Positions 35,646-46,779 are shown, counted from the first letter of the stretch. The stretch is DNA of 64,000 bases from Proteles cristata cristata (GCA_017311185.1 JAESUZ010002888.1:1488001-1552000), one strand, 5' to 3'. Numbers and translations: made by a program. The notes: generated from the sequence alone by a model not told the origin.

Positions 35646-36558
35646 ATGGCCTCTAAAGGTTCAAGTGAAAAAAAAAAGTTGCACACTTAAATCAAATGCT
35701 ATGTATGATTAAGCTTAGTAAGGACAGCATGTTGAAAGCCAAGAGAGCCCAAAAGCTAGACCTCTTGCGCCAAACAATTAGCCAAGCTGTGAATGCAAAG
35801 GAAAAGTCCTTGAAGGAACTGAAAAGTGCTACTCCATTGAACACACAAATGATTTTTTTTTTTAAAAAAAAAGAGCAAAACAGCCTTATTGCTGATTGGA
35901 GAAAGTTTTAGTGACCTGGAGAGAAAATCAAGTCAGCCACAACATTCCTTTAAGCCAAAGTCTAATCCAGAGCAAAAACCCAACTCTCTTCAATACTATG
36001 GAGACTGAAAGAGGTAAGGAGGATACAAAGCTAGCAGAGTTTGGTTCATAAGGGTTAGGAAAGAAGCCAATTCCATAACACAAAAGTCCAAGGTAAAGCA
36101 GCAAATATTGATGAAATTGATCATGTTATCCAGAAGATCTAGCTAAGATAATTAATGAAGATGGCCACCCTGAACAGATTTTCAATGTAGACAAACAGAT
36201 GTACATTGGAAAAAGATACCATCTAGAACTTACATGGCTAGAAAAGAATGGTCCATGTCTGGTCTCAAAGCTTCAAAGGATGGGCTAACTCTCTTCTTAG
36301 GTGCTAATCCAGCTGGTCACTTTAAGTTGAAACCAATGCTTATTTATCATTCTGGAAATCCTAGGGCCCTTAAGAATTATAGGAGGGGCACCTGCATGGC
36401 AAATTCCATTATGTGTCCAACTTGATTTCTGCTTGGGTCATGATCTTGCAGTTGTACATTCAAGCCCCACATCGGGGTCTACACTGACAGCAAAGAGCCT
36501 GCTTAGGATTCTCCCTCTCTTCTCTCTCCCCCTCCTGCTCTCATTCTTTCCCTTTCTG

Positions 36559-36589
<31 letters not shown>

Positions 36590-37540
36590 TTCTCTCTTTC
36601 TCTCTTTCAAAATGAATAAACTTAGAAAAAAGAATTATGGGAATTCTACTCTGCTTGTGTTCTATACATGGAACCACAAAGTCTGAATGACAGCACATCT
36701 GTTTTAACATGGTTTACTGAACATTTTAATCCATGTTGAAACTTATGGCTAAAAAAAAGAAAAAAAAAAGATTCTTCCTATAATATAACATTTATTGACA
36801 ATGTAACTGGTTACCGAAGAGCTCTGATGGGAAGTACAACTATATTAATGTTGTTTTCATGCCTGCTAACACCATATCCATTCTTCAGCTGATGGATCAA
36901 GGAATAATTGTAACCTTCAAGTCTTCTTATTTAAGAAATACATTTTGTAAGGCTATAGCTGCCACAGACAACTTAGATGGATCTGAGCAAAATAAACTGA
37001 AAATCTTCTGGAAATGGTACACCAGTTTAGACGCCATTAAAAACATTCATGATTCATGGGAAGGGGTCAAAATAGCAACATGAATAAGTTTGAAACAGGT
37101 TGATTTCAACCCTCATGGATGACTTTGAGGGGTTCAATGGAGGAAGTAACTGCAGATGTAATGGAAACAACAGGAAAACTAGAATTAGAGGTGAAGCCTC
37201 AAGATGGCACTACATTGCTGGAATCTCAAATAAAATTGTAAAGAAGGAGAATTTGATTCTTATGGCTGAGCAAAAAAAACAAACAAGCAAAAAAAAAAAA
37301 AGGTGGTCTCTTCAGATGCAATCTACTCCTGGTGAAGACGCTGTCAAGACTGTTGAAATAACAACAAAGGATTCAGAATATTACATAAACTTAGCTGATA
37401 GAGCAGCAGCAGGGTTTGGGAAGACTGACTCCAATTTTGAAAAAAGTTCTACAGTGGTAAAATGCTATCAAACAGCATCACACACTACAGAGGAATTATT
37501 TGTGAAAGGAAGAGTCAAACTTCACTGTTGTTTTTAATTT
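35646..37540 (+). pseudogene. Tigger1 transposase, degenerate
   Basis: The remains of a single pogo-type transposase gene. Readable pieces lie at 35696-35911 (N-terminal DNA-binding half), 36234-36425 (start of the DDE catalytic region), 36859-37083 and 37100-37537 (catalytic end and C-terminal tail). They are in different frames and are cut by stops, an A run near 35850 and the SINE at 36383-36629. No functional enzyme can be made. The protein would bind the element's terminal repeats. Confidence 0.9.
36383..36629 (+). mobile_element. CAN-type SINE inside Tigger1
   Basis: Head GAGGGGCACCTGCATGGC, GGGTCATGATCTTGCAGTTG, a degraded B-box region, GAGCCTGCTTAGGATTC, a CT run extended to about 60 bp (36558-36608) and tail AAAATGAATAAACTTAG. 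The target AAGAATTAT lies at 36372-36380 and 36630-36638, in the middle of transposase coding sequence. It is therefore younger than Tigger1. Confidence 0.94.
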
Positions 37541-37575
37541 TTTTAAATTGTCACAGCCACCCCAACCTTAGCAAC

Positions 37576-37602
37576 CACCCTCCCCCCCCTCCCCCGATAA
37601 CA
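37576..37602. repeat. C-rich run
   Basis: CCACCCTCCCCCCCCTCCCC, a C-run that grew within the end of the Tigger1 sequence (original CAACCACCACCC). Confidence 0.8.
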
Positions 37603-37902
37603 CAGAAGCCATCAACATAAAGGCAAGACCTTCCACCAAAGAGATTATGAAGAGATCATCTTGCTGAAAGCTGAGACGATGGTTAGCATTGTTCAGCAAC
37701 AGAGTACTTTTAAATCAGGTTATATGCATTGTTCTTTCAGACATAATACTATTAGAAACGTAATAGATTATAGCATAATGTAATCATAACTTTTATATGC
37801 ACCAGGAAACCAAAAAATTCATTTGATTCACTTTATTGAGATATTTGTTTTGTGCTGGTGGTTTGGAACCAAACCTGCAGTTATCTCCAAGGTATTCCTG
37901 CT

Positions 37903-38210
37903 TACAAATGACCATTAAATACATGAAATGATTCTCATGTACTCATAATAAAGAAAAATTTAAAATATCCTAAGATACTATGTCTCACCTATCAGATTGG
38001 CAAAAATGAGAACACGCTGTAGCAGAGCTATAAGGCAAACAATGTATGTACACATATACATTGCAGGGGGGAACTCAGAATGGAAAAATCTCTCCAATAC
38101 TCTAAAAATTGTTCAAGGATATTTACCCATTGACTTAGCAATCCCACTACATAAAAATACTCTTCTGCAAACATGAAACAACATGCACAATATCTATAAT
38201 CCACTTCCCC
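37903..38210 (+). mobile_element. L1M ORF2 fragment right of Tigger1
   Basis: CTCACCTATCAGATTGGCAA near 37985 and TTAGCAATCCCACTACATAA near 38135 are distal ORF2 words of old L1M elements. With 35191-35229 they form the target into which Tigger1 inserted, and perhaps the far end of the L1M at 31440. Confidence 0.7.
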
Positions 38211-38713
38211 TTGGGGACCTCTCCTTCTACTGGGCTCTAAAACCCAGTATAGTATGACGACCTTCATGTAGTCGCCCTGTTTACCACTATCAGAGTCCAA
38301 TTATCTTGTACTAAGCCAGCACTAGGTAGGCTCCCTCTTTACCCTTCTTAAATTCCCAACACCTTGCTCTGTTGTCTCACATCTCAACATCAAGTCTGTA
38401 TAAATGCTACCTTGTTTGGTTACACCTATTAGGTTTTGAACTGGATTATTTAAAATGTGAAGAAATTATCCAAAAGGATGGCAAAGTGAAAGAAGGGAAA
38501 GGTAAACAGGATAGGACTTGAGATTTTTAAATACTTCTCTGAATTAAAAGGCTCTAGGAGGCCCAGAAGAAGAGGTTGGCACAGAGACGCTTAAACGGTT
38601 ATTTAAAAGGGTTATAATAGCCCATCCAGAATGTGCATTTTTTGTGTCCTACAACAGAATAGTGATTAAGATGAGGGAAGAGCCCTTGTCACAATAATTG
38701 TAATTTGTCATTT
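38211..38713. other. No gene recognised
   Basis: A block less AT-rich than the flanks, without an identifiable gene or repeat. Confidence 0.5.
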
Positions 38714-38729
38714 AAAAATACAAACTCAA

Positions 38730-38909
38730 GGGGCGCCTGGATGGCTCAGTTGGTTAAGCGTCTGACTTTGGCTCAGGTCATGATCTCACGGTTTGTGGGT
38801 TCAAGCCCGGTGTTGGGCTCTGTGCTGACAGCTAGCTCAGTGCCTGGAGCCTGCTTTGGATTTTTTGTCTCTCTCTCTCTCTCTGACCCTCCCCTGCTCA
38901 CGTTACCTG

Positions 38910-38942
<33 letters not shown>

Positions 38943-38973
38943 GAAATAAATAAAACATTAAAAACATTTTTTT
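38730..38973 (+). mobile_element. CAN-type SINE (first of a six-copy cluster)
   Basis: Head GGGGCGCCTGGATGGCTCAG, B-box region GTGGGTTCAAGCCCGG, a CT run and tail AAATAAATAAAACATTAAAA. The target AAAAATACAAACTCAA (38714-38729) recurs at 38974-38989 with one mismatch. Confidence 0.96.
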
Positions 38974-39000
38974 AAAAATAGAAACTCAAATTGTAAATCT

Positions 39001-39170
39001 GGGGCACTCCCGGGTGGCTCAGTTGGTTGAGTGTCCAACTTCTGCTCAGGTCAAGCTCTCATGGTTTTCACTGCTGTGAGTCTAGAGCCCACTTCAGATC
39101 CTCCTTGCCCCTTTCTCTCCGCACCTCTCCCACTTGTACTCTCTCAAAAATAATAAACATTAAAACTTTT
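39001..39170 (+). mobile_element. CAN-type SINE, shortened
   Basis: GGGGCACTCCCGGGTGGCTCAG, GTTGAGTGTCCAACTTCTGC, then a damaged B-box region (TTTTCACTGCTGTGAGTCTAG), CACTTCAGATCCTCC and tail AAAATAATAAACATTAAAAC. About 50 bp of the middle is lost. Confidence 0.9.
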
Positions 39171-39196
39171 TAAATTTCAAATTTAACTCATTTTAA

Positions 39197-39429
39197 GGGG
39201 CGCCTGGGTGGCTTAGTCGGTTAAGCGTCCGACTTTCGCTTAGGTCATGATCTCACGGTTCGTGGGTTCGAGCCCCGCGTTGGGCTCTGTGCTGACTGCC
39301 AGCTCAGAGCCTGGAGCCTGTTTCAGTCTGTGGCTCCCTCTCTCTCTGACCCTCCCCTGTTCACGCTGTCTCTCTCTCTCTCTCCTGGAAATAAATAAAA
39401 TATTAAAAAATAAATAAATAAATAAAACT
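39197..39429 (+). mobile_element. CAN-type SINE, near-consensus young copy
   Basis: Head GGGGCGCCTGGGTGGCTTAG, B-box GTGGGTTCGAGCCCCGCG, then GTGCTGACTGCCAGCTCAG and a tail of AAATAAAT units. It is the best-preserved copy in the window and belongs to the CTTAGTCGG / GACTGCCAGC variant group. The promoter boxes are listed separately. Confidence 0.97.
39209..39275 (+). promoter_or_regulatory. Internal pol III promoter (A and B boxes) of a SINE
   Basis: A box TGGCTTAGTCGG at 39209-39220 and B box GGTTCGAGCCC at 39265-39275 match the tRNA-type consensus (TRGCNNAGYNGG, GGTTCGANTCC). The spacing of about 45 bp is workable. The copy could be transcribed; whether it is cannot be told from sequence. 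Confidence 0.75.
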
Positions 39430-39881
39430 AAATAAAGCAGTTTTATAGTAGTCTGATAACACAAAAAACAGAGTTCAAAGAGTTGGTTAATAAAAACAAG
39501 TCAATGTCTTTTAGCAGTATAAATCTGTACCTTCCTATTTTGTATAATTGTAGTTAAGTAAAAATAGAAATCTATTTGAGACTTTACTTCTAATTTGGTA
39601 GCTGAAATAAATTATCTGAGAATAAATTATCCAAAAGGATTGCAAAGTCTCAGAGAGACGGTCACTGAAAAGTGCAGTGATATGCATTTCCACTGACTTA
39701 TTTTCACCTTTGAATTAGTTGATTATATGATTTTATTATGTATTTTTTCACTATATCATTTTTATTATAATAAATGTTGGCTCAATGTAGATTTTCCCCC
39801 ATGGTTTCTTCAATATCAGTAAATACAATTAAATGTTGAATATTCTTTAATAAACTCCTATTCTAAATAAGTTTCCAGTTT
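39430..39881. other. AT-rich spacer, no gene recognised
   Basis: Single-copy AT-rich sequence between SINEs; nothing recognised. Confidence 0.55.
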
Positions 39882-39898
39882 TAAAATTTTTCTAAAAT

Positions 39899-40128
39899 AG
39901 GGGCGCCTGGGTGGCTTAGTCGTTTAAGCGTCCAACTTTCTCTTAGGTCATGATCTCACGGTTCGTGGGTTCGAGCATCGGGCTCTGTGCTGACTGCCAG
40001 CTCAAAAGCCTGGAGCCCATTTCAGAGTCTGTATCTCCCTCTCTCTCTGACCCTTCCCTGCTCACACTGTCTCTCTCTCTCTCTCCTAGAAATAAATAAA
40101 AATATTTATATAAAAAATTTTTTAAAAA
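39899..40128 (+). mobile_element. CAN-type SINE, young, clean duplication
   Basis: Head GGGGCGCCTGGGTGGCTTAG, GTGGGTTCGAGCATCGGG (an 8-bp deletion just after the B box), GACTGCCAGCTCAAAAGCC and tail AAATAAATAAAAATATTTA. The 17-bp target TAAAATTTTTCTAAAAT is perfect at 39882-39898 and 40129-40145. Confidence 0.97.
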
Positions 40129-40225
40129 TAAAATTTTTCTAAAATCATCATTTATTTTAGAAAGTAACTGTTGTGTTACAAAATTTTGATGAAGTCTATT
40201 TGTAATTTAAAACCCAGAGTTTTGT

Positions 40226-40450
40226 GGGGTGCCTGGGTGGCTTAGTCGGTTAAGCATCCGACTTTTGCTTAGGTCATGATCTCAGGGTTCGTGGGTTCGA
40301 GCCCCGCATCAGGCTCTGTGCTGACTGCCAGCTCAGAGCCTGGAGCCTGTTTCAGTCTGTGACTCCCTCTCTCTCTGACCCTCCCCTGCTCATGCTGTCT
40401 CTCTCTCTCTGTCTCCTAGAAATAAATAAAAAATATTAAAAAAAAAAAAA
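40226..40450 (+). mobile_element. CAN-type SINE, young
   Basis: Head GGGGTGCCTGGGTGGCTTAG, B box GTGGGTTCGAGCCCCGC, GACTGCCAGCTCAGAGCC and tail AAATAAATAAAAAATATTAAA. The target CAGAGTTTTGT lies at 40215-40225 and 40451-40461. Confidence 0.97.
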
Positions 40451-40461
40451 CAGAGTTTTGT

Positions 40462-40844
40462 AAAACATTTGCAATAAATTAGAATAAGGTTTTGAGTAAG
40501 ATTCATTAGACTGCAAAAGTCACACATTACTTTTATAAGCATTATCATTTTAAATTTAAGCACCAATGATAAAATCTGGAAGGAAACACAGAATAAGATC
40601 TTTTTAGAATAAACATATTTTTCAGCATATTTGAATTTTAGTTTCTTCAGAGTGTTTTATCACAATAGAATGTTAAAGTATTTTTCAAAGTAATTAGGCT
40701 TTGAAAACAGTTATTAAAATATGGATGTATATTCAAAGGTACAAAAGCCGTTTTAAATTCAAATTTTAAATTCAAATTCAAAAACAGTATGGAGTGTTTT
40801 GGTTTCCTAACAAAGATTATTCAGAAGGCACTTTATTTTTTCTT
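40462..40844. other. AT-rich spacer, no gene recognised
   Basis: Single-copy AT-rich sequence with a short local repeat of TTTAAATTCAAA near 40750-40785. Confidence 0.55.
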
Positions 40845-40861
40845 TCTTACTCAAAATTTTA

Positions 40862-41092
40862 TTTTTTTTTTTAATTTTTTTAAATGTTTTATTTATTTCT
40901 AGGAGAGAGAGAGAGACAGACAGCATGAGCAGGGGAGGGTCAGAGAGAGAGGGAGTCACAAACCGAAACAGGCTCCAGGCCCTGAGCTGGCAGTCAGCAC
41001 AGAGCCCGACGCGGGGCTCGAACCCACGAACCGCGAGATCATGACCTAAGCGAAAGTCGGACGCTTAACCGACTAAGCCACCCAGGCGCCCC
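40862..41092 (-). mobile_element. CAN-type SINE, young, clean duplication
   Basis: T-rich tail, CTAGGAGAGAGAGAGAGACAG, GGCAGTCAGCACAGAGCCCG, GGGGCTCGAACCCACGAACC (intact B box) and head GCCACCCAGGCGCCCC. The 17-bp target TCTTACTCAAAATTTTA is perfect at 40845-40861 and 41093-41109. It is the only minus-strand member of the cluster. Confidence 0.97.
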
Positions 41093-41239
41093 TCTTACTC
41101 AAAATTTTAAATACCAACAATGATTTCATTTGGAATTTCACTTTATTTCATTGTTTTAAATAAATGTGCTTCAAGCTATAGTATCATTGTCTTATCTATA
41201 TATAGACAATATTCACAATAATAAACTGTTGGAGTACAG

Positions 41240-41455
41240 TGTATAATAAACTTTGCATAGTACTTTGTTATAAATGAGGAATTCTTACAAGAATCTCTTA
41301 TCTTCACAATACCTTGTGAAGTTTTACCCATTCTCTAAACTGGAAAATTGAGGCCTGGAGCGATTAAATGATTTCCAAACATTTTGGCAGTAAGTGGCTC
41401 CCGCTGGAAAAGATCCCAGATTGGCTGATTTTGGCTCAGTGTTCTTTTCAGTGTG
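41240..41455 (+). mobile_element. MIR (ancient tRNA-derived SINE)
   Basis: TTCACAATACCTTGTGAAGTTTTACCCATT, then CTAAACTGGAAAATTGAGGC, CTGGAGCGATTAAATGATTT and GCAGTAAGTGGC follow the MIR core order: the lowered-conserved ACAGATGAGGAAACTGAGGC segment, then the AGTAAGTGGC segment. Confidence 0.75.
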
Positions 41456-42889
41456 CCATAAGTCTCTCAGTGCAAATTAACAAGTTAATTGATACAGTTG
41501 CGTATTATGAATATGAAATAAATGGACTTGAGAATTTTTCTGCCCACTAAAATTCAAAATGTATAAGCCTTTATTTCATTTAACTTTCCAGAAGACTTCC
41601 TTTACATTGATTTCAAAAAATGATTATCTGTCATTTCTTTGTCTACAGACAGAAGGGTAATGATTTCATAAAATAACGTGACTCATTCTCTTCTTTGGGT
41701 TTTAAACAGGATTCAAATACCATGAGAAAATCAAGTGCCTTCTTGTAAGTATACAGGAATGTATATGTAATGTCTGTATGATGGAAACTGCAGAGGGCGT
41801 TCTCAAAATCCAAGCCCTTTCCGAATTACTGAAAATGCGTGTCCTTGAAGTGCTAAGGTGGCTTCCCTGGGAGAGATGAGCTCACTTGGGAGACAAGAGA
41901 GCTAAAATACCATTGGGGGTTGCCATGGGATACAGTTTTACAAGAGCATTTGCACAGCAGATGGAAGGAAGCTAAATAAAGTATATTCAGGTACAAAAAG
42001 AGAAATTTCCTATTTATTTTGCCATTAAACAATGGAAGAGCTTGAACACCTGTCTATGGGAGAAAATTCCTCCTGTCAGAGCAAATTACTTTTGGCATTT
42101 GGAAATACAATCACATAATTGTAAACCTAATTTGCTTTAAATCTTGAGAGAGCAGTTTTTATAATGGCATCATAATGTTCATCAAGGCAAAAGACAGTTT
42201 CTAAGAACTGACAGAGAAAAGCAAATTAATATTATATTTTACTAATATAAATTTATTCTTTCCTCTTTTGTATGATTACAGGCAAACAGAAATAGGAAAC
42301 TATGTGGCTGTCCTAGGATCTGAAACTGGAATTCTAAGGAATTAATTATCAGAGAAAATAGCAAACCCTTTAAAATCCTACTGATGATGGCCATGTTTAC
42401 AAACTAGTTTCCTGTAACCGTTAGCCTGAGTAGCTGTGGATAAATCATCTTGCTCTATAAAACAGCATCATTTTGATTAGCATAGCTCTTGAGTGGCCTT
42501 CAGTGAATTAACTAGCTTTTCATAAAAATGTAATTTCGTACATGAAGTTTGTGTATTGAATACCTATGATACATACCACGTACATTTCTATTTAAAAAGC
42601 CAATGCATTTTTCAGGAATGTGTTGACTAATTAGTCCTCGCCAGAAAAATTACAAGAGACTATTTGCTTATAAATCCTATTAATATTAATATTATTACTA
42701 GTATAAATACTAATTTTTGAATTATTACTTGAAGTGTATTAGCTTCTAAAATTAAGAAATTCTGCACAGAATAGCCAACAGAATAAAACAAAAGAACCAA
42801 AACCTGTCACTGCCTGGGTGGGAGTAGTATAATAATTCAAGAGAAACAAATTGCTGTGGGGCAGAAAGAGAATGACAAAATAACTCTTC

Positions 42890-43010
42890 CTTCCTTCTTC
42901 CTGTATTGCTTCCTCCCCTCTTCCTCTATTAATTCATTCTTATCTTCTTTTGCTTCCTTTGCTTCCCTTTTCCTTCCCTTCCTTCCTATTTCTTCCTTTT
43001 GCTAAAATTT
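42890..43010. repeat. Pyrimidine-rich low-complexity tract
   Basis: Imperfect CTTCCTTCC, CTTCCCTTTTCC and TTTGCTTCC units on the plus strand. Confidence 0.8.
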
Positions 43011-45089
43011 GGACTGTTCAGGATAACATTATTAGCAAGAATACATTACAGGTGATTTTCTTCATGTTGCATCATACCAGAAAGTAAAAATTATCACATT
43101 GCCTTACTATTACTGATAATCGACTGTAAGTGTACTCATCTGGCTAAGATAATGACTGCCAGTTCTGGCCACTGTAAATGTACATTATCCTCTTTACGCT
43201 GGAGTTTTTGCCAACATTTGAAGATCCTGTTCCTCAATAATCACCGATATAATGATTTTAGCATTAATTGATGGCCTTTTTCTGCATCAGTTATAAACAC
43301 TGAGTTTCCAATTCTATCATTCCATATACGTTTATATCTAGCACATTGTTGACAAAAATGATTCTTCCCCTTTTCCCCCTTTCTCATTTATGTATGTGCA
43401 TATCTACATATGTACATATGTATGCAGATATGTATTTATTATCATTAGGGTTCATGATCAACTGTATATATTATCATTTGGGGATGCTCGTGCTCTAAAT
43501 TTATCCAGTAGGAATGTCTTCAAACTGCGTTATCATTCCTCTGAACAAGATCTCATTTGTCCTTAAACTTCCTTAATTTCTAATAGAATACAATGCCCCA
43601 GGCACAACTGTAGTGGCCTCAGATCTGAAATCCACTTCCTAGGAAGGAGAAAAAAATAAATGATCTGATTGGTGCATTTGAAAGAAGGAACAGGGAAAAA
43701 CACGGCCCTGTCCCCTTCGGGTTCTCCTTCTAACTGGCTCAGTAGGATGTATGCATTCCAAAGTGCTCTCATCCATTGCAGTAAAAGGTCTCCTCTTATA
43801 GACGAAGATTGTGGCTGCCCAACTGATCAATGACTAGGTGGAAAAATTTACCCAGTCTAATGTTGGAGGACAGGCCCATTCTACCTATGGATTTAAGCTA
43901 TGGATTCCAATGTTGCTTTCACCAAGGATGAAACTGTTATTTTTATCATGTTTCCTGTCTGCCTCTCAATCAGTTGTAAACCTGGACAAGGAAGATTAAT
44001 ATAATTTGACTGGATTCAAAACCATATAGTTTTTTTTTTTAAATAAAAGTTTCATCATGTTAAAATATTGACAGAGACACACATTCCCCTATATGCAAAG
44101 GAATTTTACCTAAGATGATATACTTGTGATATCCTCTAATGCCCAGATACTACTCAATTATTGATAACTTTACCAAAAATTAGTTACATAGTCTGTTGGA
44201 AAGGGCTACTAGTATAGCCCAAAAAAGAACTAAAATTCTTGAAATTTGATATGTAGTCAAGGAGCATCTGGGTAATCCAAGATGTGAACAATACCCATCC
44301 ACCTGCTGCCAGGGATCCTCTCATTAACCTGAATGAGCTACTGGACTTTGGAAAAAGCATAAAGGGTAGCTTTTAGTCTGAAAACAATGCTACTCACAGA
44401 TTCCACTTAGGATGGCCTCACTTTCTAAACAAAGATTATCTTTTCACATATACGTCTTTCCTAACTACACTGAAAATTCTTCCAGTGTTTTTTATAATAT
44501 TAGCATGATATCTTACAAATAGTCAGTATTCAATTAAAGTTTCATTTTCAAAGTCATTCTTATTCAATAATCAGTTATGAACTTTGTCCCTTTGGGGCCA
44601 TTATTATTTTTTATCTTTCTGAAACCTTTTTTGCTAGATATTACAGAGAACTTTCATGATGGGGTCAAGGGAAGCAATTTTTCCTTTTACTTCCAAATTG
44701 CCTTCCAAACACATTACTGCATTAGGCCACTCATTGATTTTACTCTGCCAGAACAAGTGATTGGTTATCAGTGCTTCCACAATCTCAAGAGGGGTCCTAA
44801 AATTCTGGTAATTTTCATTATGCTAAAATGCATTCTCATGTAAATTTCTGTTGTCTGCTGAAAGCAGTATCTGCTTTAAAAATTCCATTTTTCCCCTCAG
44901 AGAATACATGCTTACTTGAAGAATATATTATTATATATCCTCTGGTATCTCAGTCACTCTCTGGTGGCAAATAAGCTTCTCAGTGACATTAATTGAGGCA
45001 CTAAGTCACTCTTTAATACAATGACTTCTGCTAATTTAAAATCAAGGGAATTTCCTGACCTACATTTATTTATATTCTTCCTCCCGCCA

Positions 45090-45133
45090 CCTCTCTCTCT
45101 CTCGCTCGCTCTCTCTACACACACACACACACC
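45090..45133. repeat. (CT)n(AC)n microsatellite
   Basis: CTCTCTCTCTCTCGCTCGCT followed by CTCTCTACACACACACACAC; a compound dinucleotide repeat. Confidence 0.93.
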
Positions 45134-46231
45134 ACAATACTCAATAGACTCTGGGAATATACATATGAAATGCATAATAGCGATACCTCTAAGGAGGAAA
45201 TATAGAGGTCTGTGTACAGGGACAAAACAGAAAATTACTTTTGTCTCTATTTTTTAACCCTTTGAATTTATTTTTGATGTATTACTAATTGAAAAAATAG
45301 AAGATTCAAGGCACACATCCAGACATTATGAGGCCTGCCAGAGTATCAGTCTTAGAGGAAAACTAATTTTCCAAGTTTCATTGAGTAAATATTTCCCTCA
45401 TACAACTAAGGTATAAAGTAAGTATCCCACAATTGGATAACATCTTGTCAGTTTTAGGCAGGATAATGGGTACTTTTGCCATGACCTCTCCATTTTTTGA
45501 GGTGTCTTTTGAAGGAGATCTATGCAGAACTTTCTTTGATTATTGCCTTTAGACCCCCTTATTTAAGTAAAAGGTCAAGAGTCTGCTGGTTGGTTATGAG
45601 GGTATCTCATATCTTCTTTATTCCACACAGAGTCTCCTCAGCTACATATAAATTGGAAATACTGCAGAGGAACTACGTGTGAATTACAACTTCAGAGTTC
45701 CATTTGAAAACACAACCCATAGCAATGAAGTTCATTATACAGAGAAATATAGAACACTGGAGGTTTTTTGTTTTTAATTCTAGCATTCTTCTTAGAGTAA
45801 GAACAACTCACCAATTCAGTGAAAGATCCAATATTTATTAAAGCCCTCAAGAGGTAAGTTATTTAATGCATAAATTGCATTTGATACTAGTCTAGCTGAT
45901 GACCATCCAGAACAGAATATTCAAAAATGTGGTCCAAGAAATAACTGCATCAGAGTCACTAAAATGTTAAAAGTGCACGTGCTACAGCTTTCCCTCAATC
46001 CGAGCAGATCATGTTTAGGGAATCTAGGAATTTAGATTCTTTGAAAAACTCATAGCTGGAATATTTTTTGTACTTAAGCCCTAAAATAATGACACTAGAT
46101 TATTTAAAAAAGAGAAGGAGATTACAGCTGTTTGCAAGTACAAAGAGAAAAGATACACTTGATATAAATTTATAAAGTTAAAACACATTTTTATGGTGCC
46201 AAAATTAAAAGGAATTTAGAAAAAAATGTTC

Positions 46232-46470
46232 AGGATGCCTGGGTGGCTCAGTTGGTTGAGCATCGGACTTCAGCTTAGGTCATGATCTCACGGTTTGTGG
46301 GTTCAAGCCCCCTGTCAACCTCTGTGCTTACAGCTAGCTCAGAGCCTGAAGCCTGCTTCAGATTCTGTGTCTCCCTCTCTCTCTGACCCTCTGCTCACAC
46401 TCTCTCTCTCTCTCCCTCTCTCTCTCTCTCTCAGAAATAAGAAAAAATCATTAAAAATAATTTTTTTAAA
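46232..46470 (+). mobile_element. CAN-type SINE
   Basis: AGGATGCCTGGGTGGCTCAG, CAGCTTAGGTCATGATCTC, B-box region GTGGGTTCAAGCCCCC, GTGCTTACAGCTAGCTCAG, a long CT tract, and tail AGAAATAAGAAAAAATCATT in which the AATAAATAAA motif is partly lost. Confidence 0.95.
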
Positions 46471-46510
46471 AAAGAAAATCTTCTCTATTTTTTAAATGAT
46501 TTTACTGGTT

Positions 46511-46628
46511 ATCAACATATTTAAAAACATCTACATGAATACACATATATGACTACATGTGATATACACATGTGATCAACATATTTACAAACATATGTGA
46601 ATACATATATATGACTACATGTGATATA
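46511..46628. repeat. 64-bp tandem duplication
   Basis: ATCAACATATTTAAAAACAT...ATATATGACTACATGTGATA at 46511-46566 is followed by a second unit starting ATCAACATATTTACAAACAT at 46575. The period is about 64 bp with a few substitutions and a 2-bp difference. Confidence 0.88.
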
Positions 46629-46695
46629 GATATTTGGATAAAGTGCTAATATAATATAAATGTACATATATGATATGTTAATAAAATTACCTATA

Positions 46696-46713
46696 TTGCA
46701 CCTACAGGTGCAA
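46696..46713. repeat. Short inverted repeat
   Basis: TTGCACCT AC AGGTGCAA, perfect 8-bp arms with a 2-nt centre. Small enough to be chance. Confidence 0.6.
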
Positions 46714-46779
46714 TCACCTATGTTCATACAGACTGTGACACGTATATAATTATCTATAAAGTAATATACACTTTTCACA

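Larger units (their letters stand above)
35230..37900 (+). mobile_element. Tigger1 DNA transposon, with a SINE inside
   Basis: A near full-length Tigger1 (pogo/Tc1-mariner type) of about 2.4 kb once the 0.25-kb SINE is removed. The left end AGGAATGCCTCAACTTACTG and right end CCAAGGTATTCCTG are decayed forms of the complementary termini. The inside matches Tigger1 in order: the ATGGCCTCTAAA start at 35646, GTTAGCCAAGC-type helix-turn-helix coding, CAGTTCAATGTAGACAAAC region, GCCTGCTAACACCATATCCA and CTCATGGATGACTTTGAGGG. Such elements excise and reinsert by cut-and-paste at TA. This copy is dead. Confidence 0.93.
41456..46231. other. Single-copy DNA, possible splice-like signals
   Basis: The longest stretch here without young repeats. 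No coding exon can be supported. It holds splice-like signals at 41710-41744 and 42281, a pyrimidine-rich patch (42890-43010), a run of ATATGTACATATGTATG near 43400-43435 and a CT/AC microsatellite at 45090-45133. A small region at 43563-43900 is less AT-rich and may be an unrecognised old repeat. Confidence 0.5.

Noticed and set aside
37100..37537. 145-codon open frame
   Set aside because: It is the C-terminal remnant of Tigger1 transposase, listed as a pseudogene rather than a separate gene.
39197..39275. tRNA-like sequence in SINE heads
   Set aside because: The tRNA-like parts belong to SINEs and lack a foldable acceptor stem and 3' end of a working tRNA gene.
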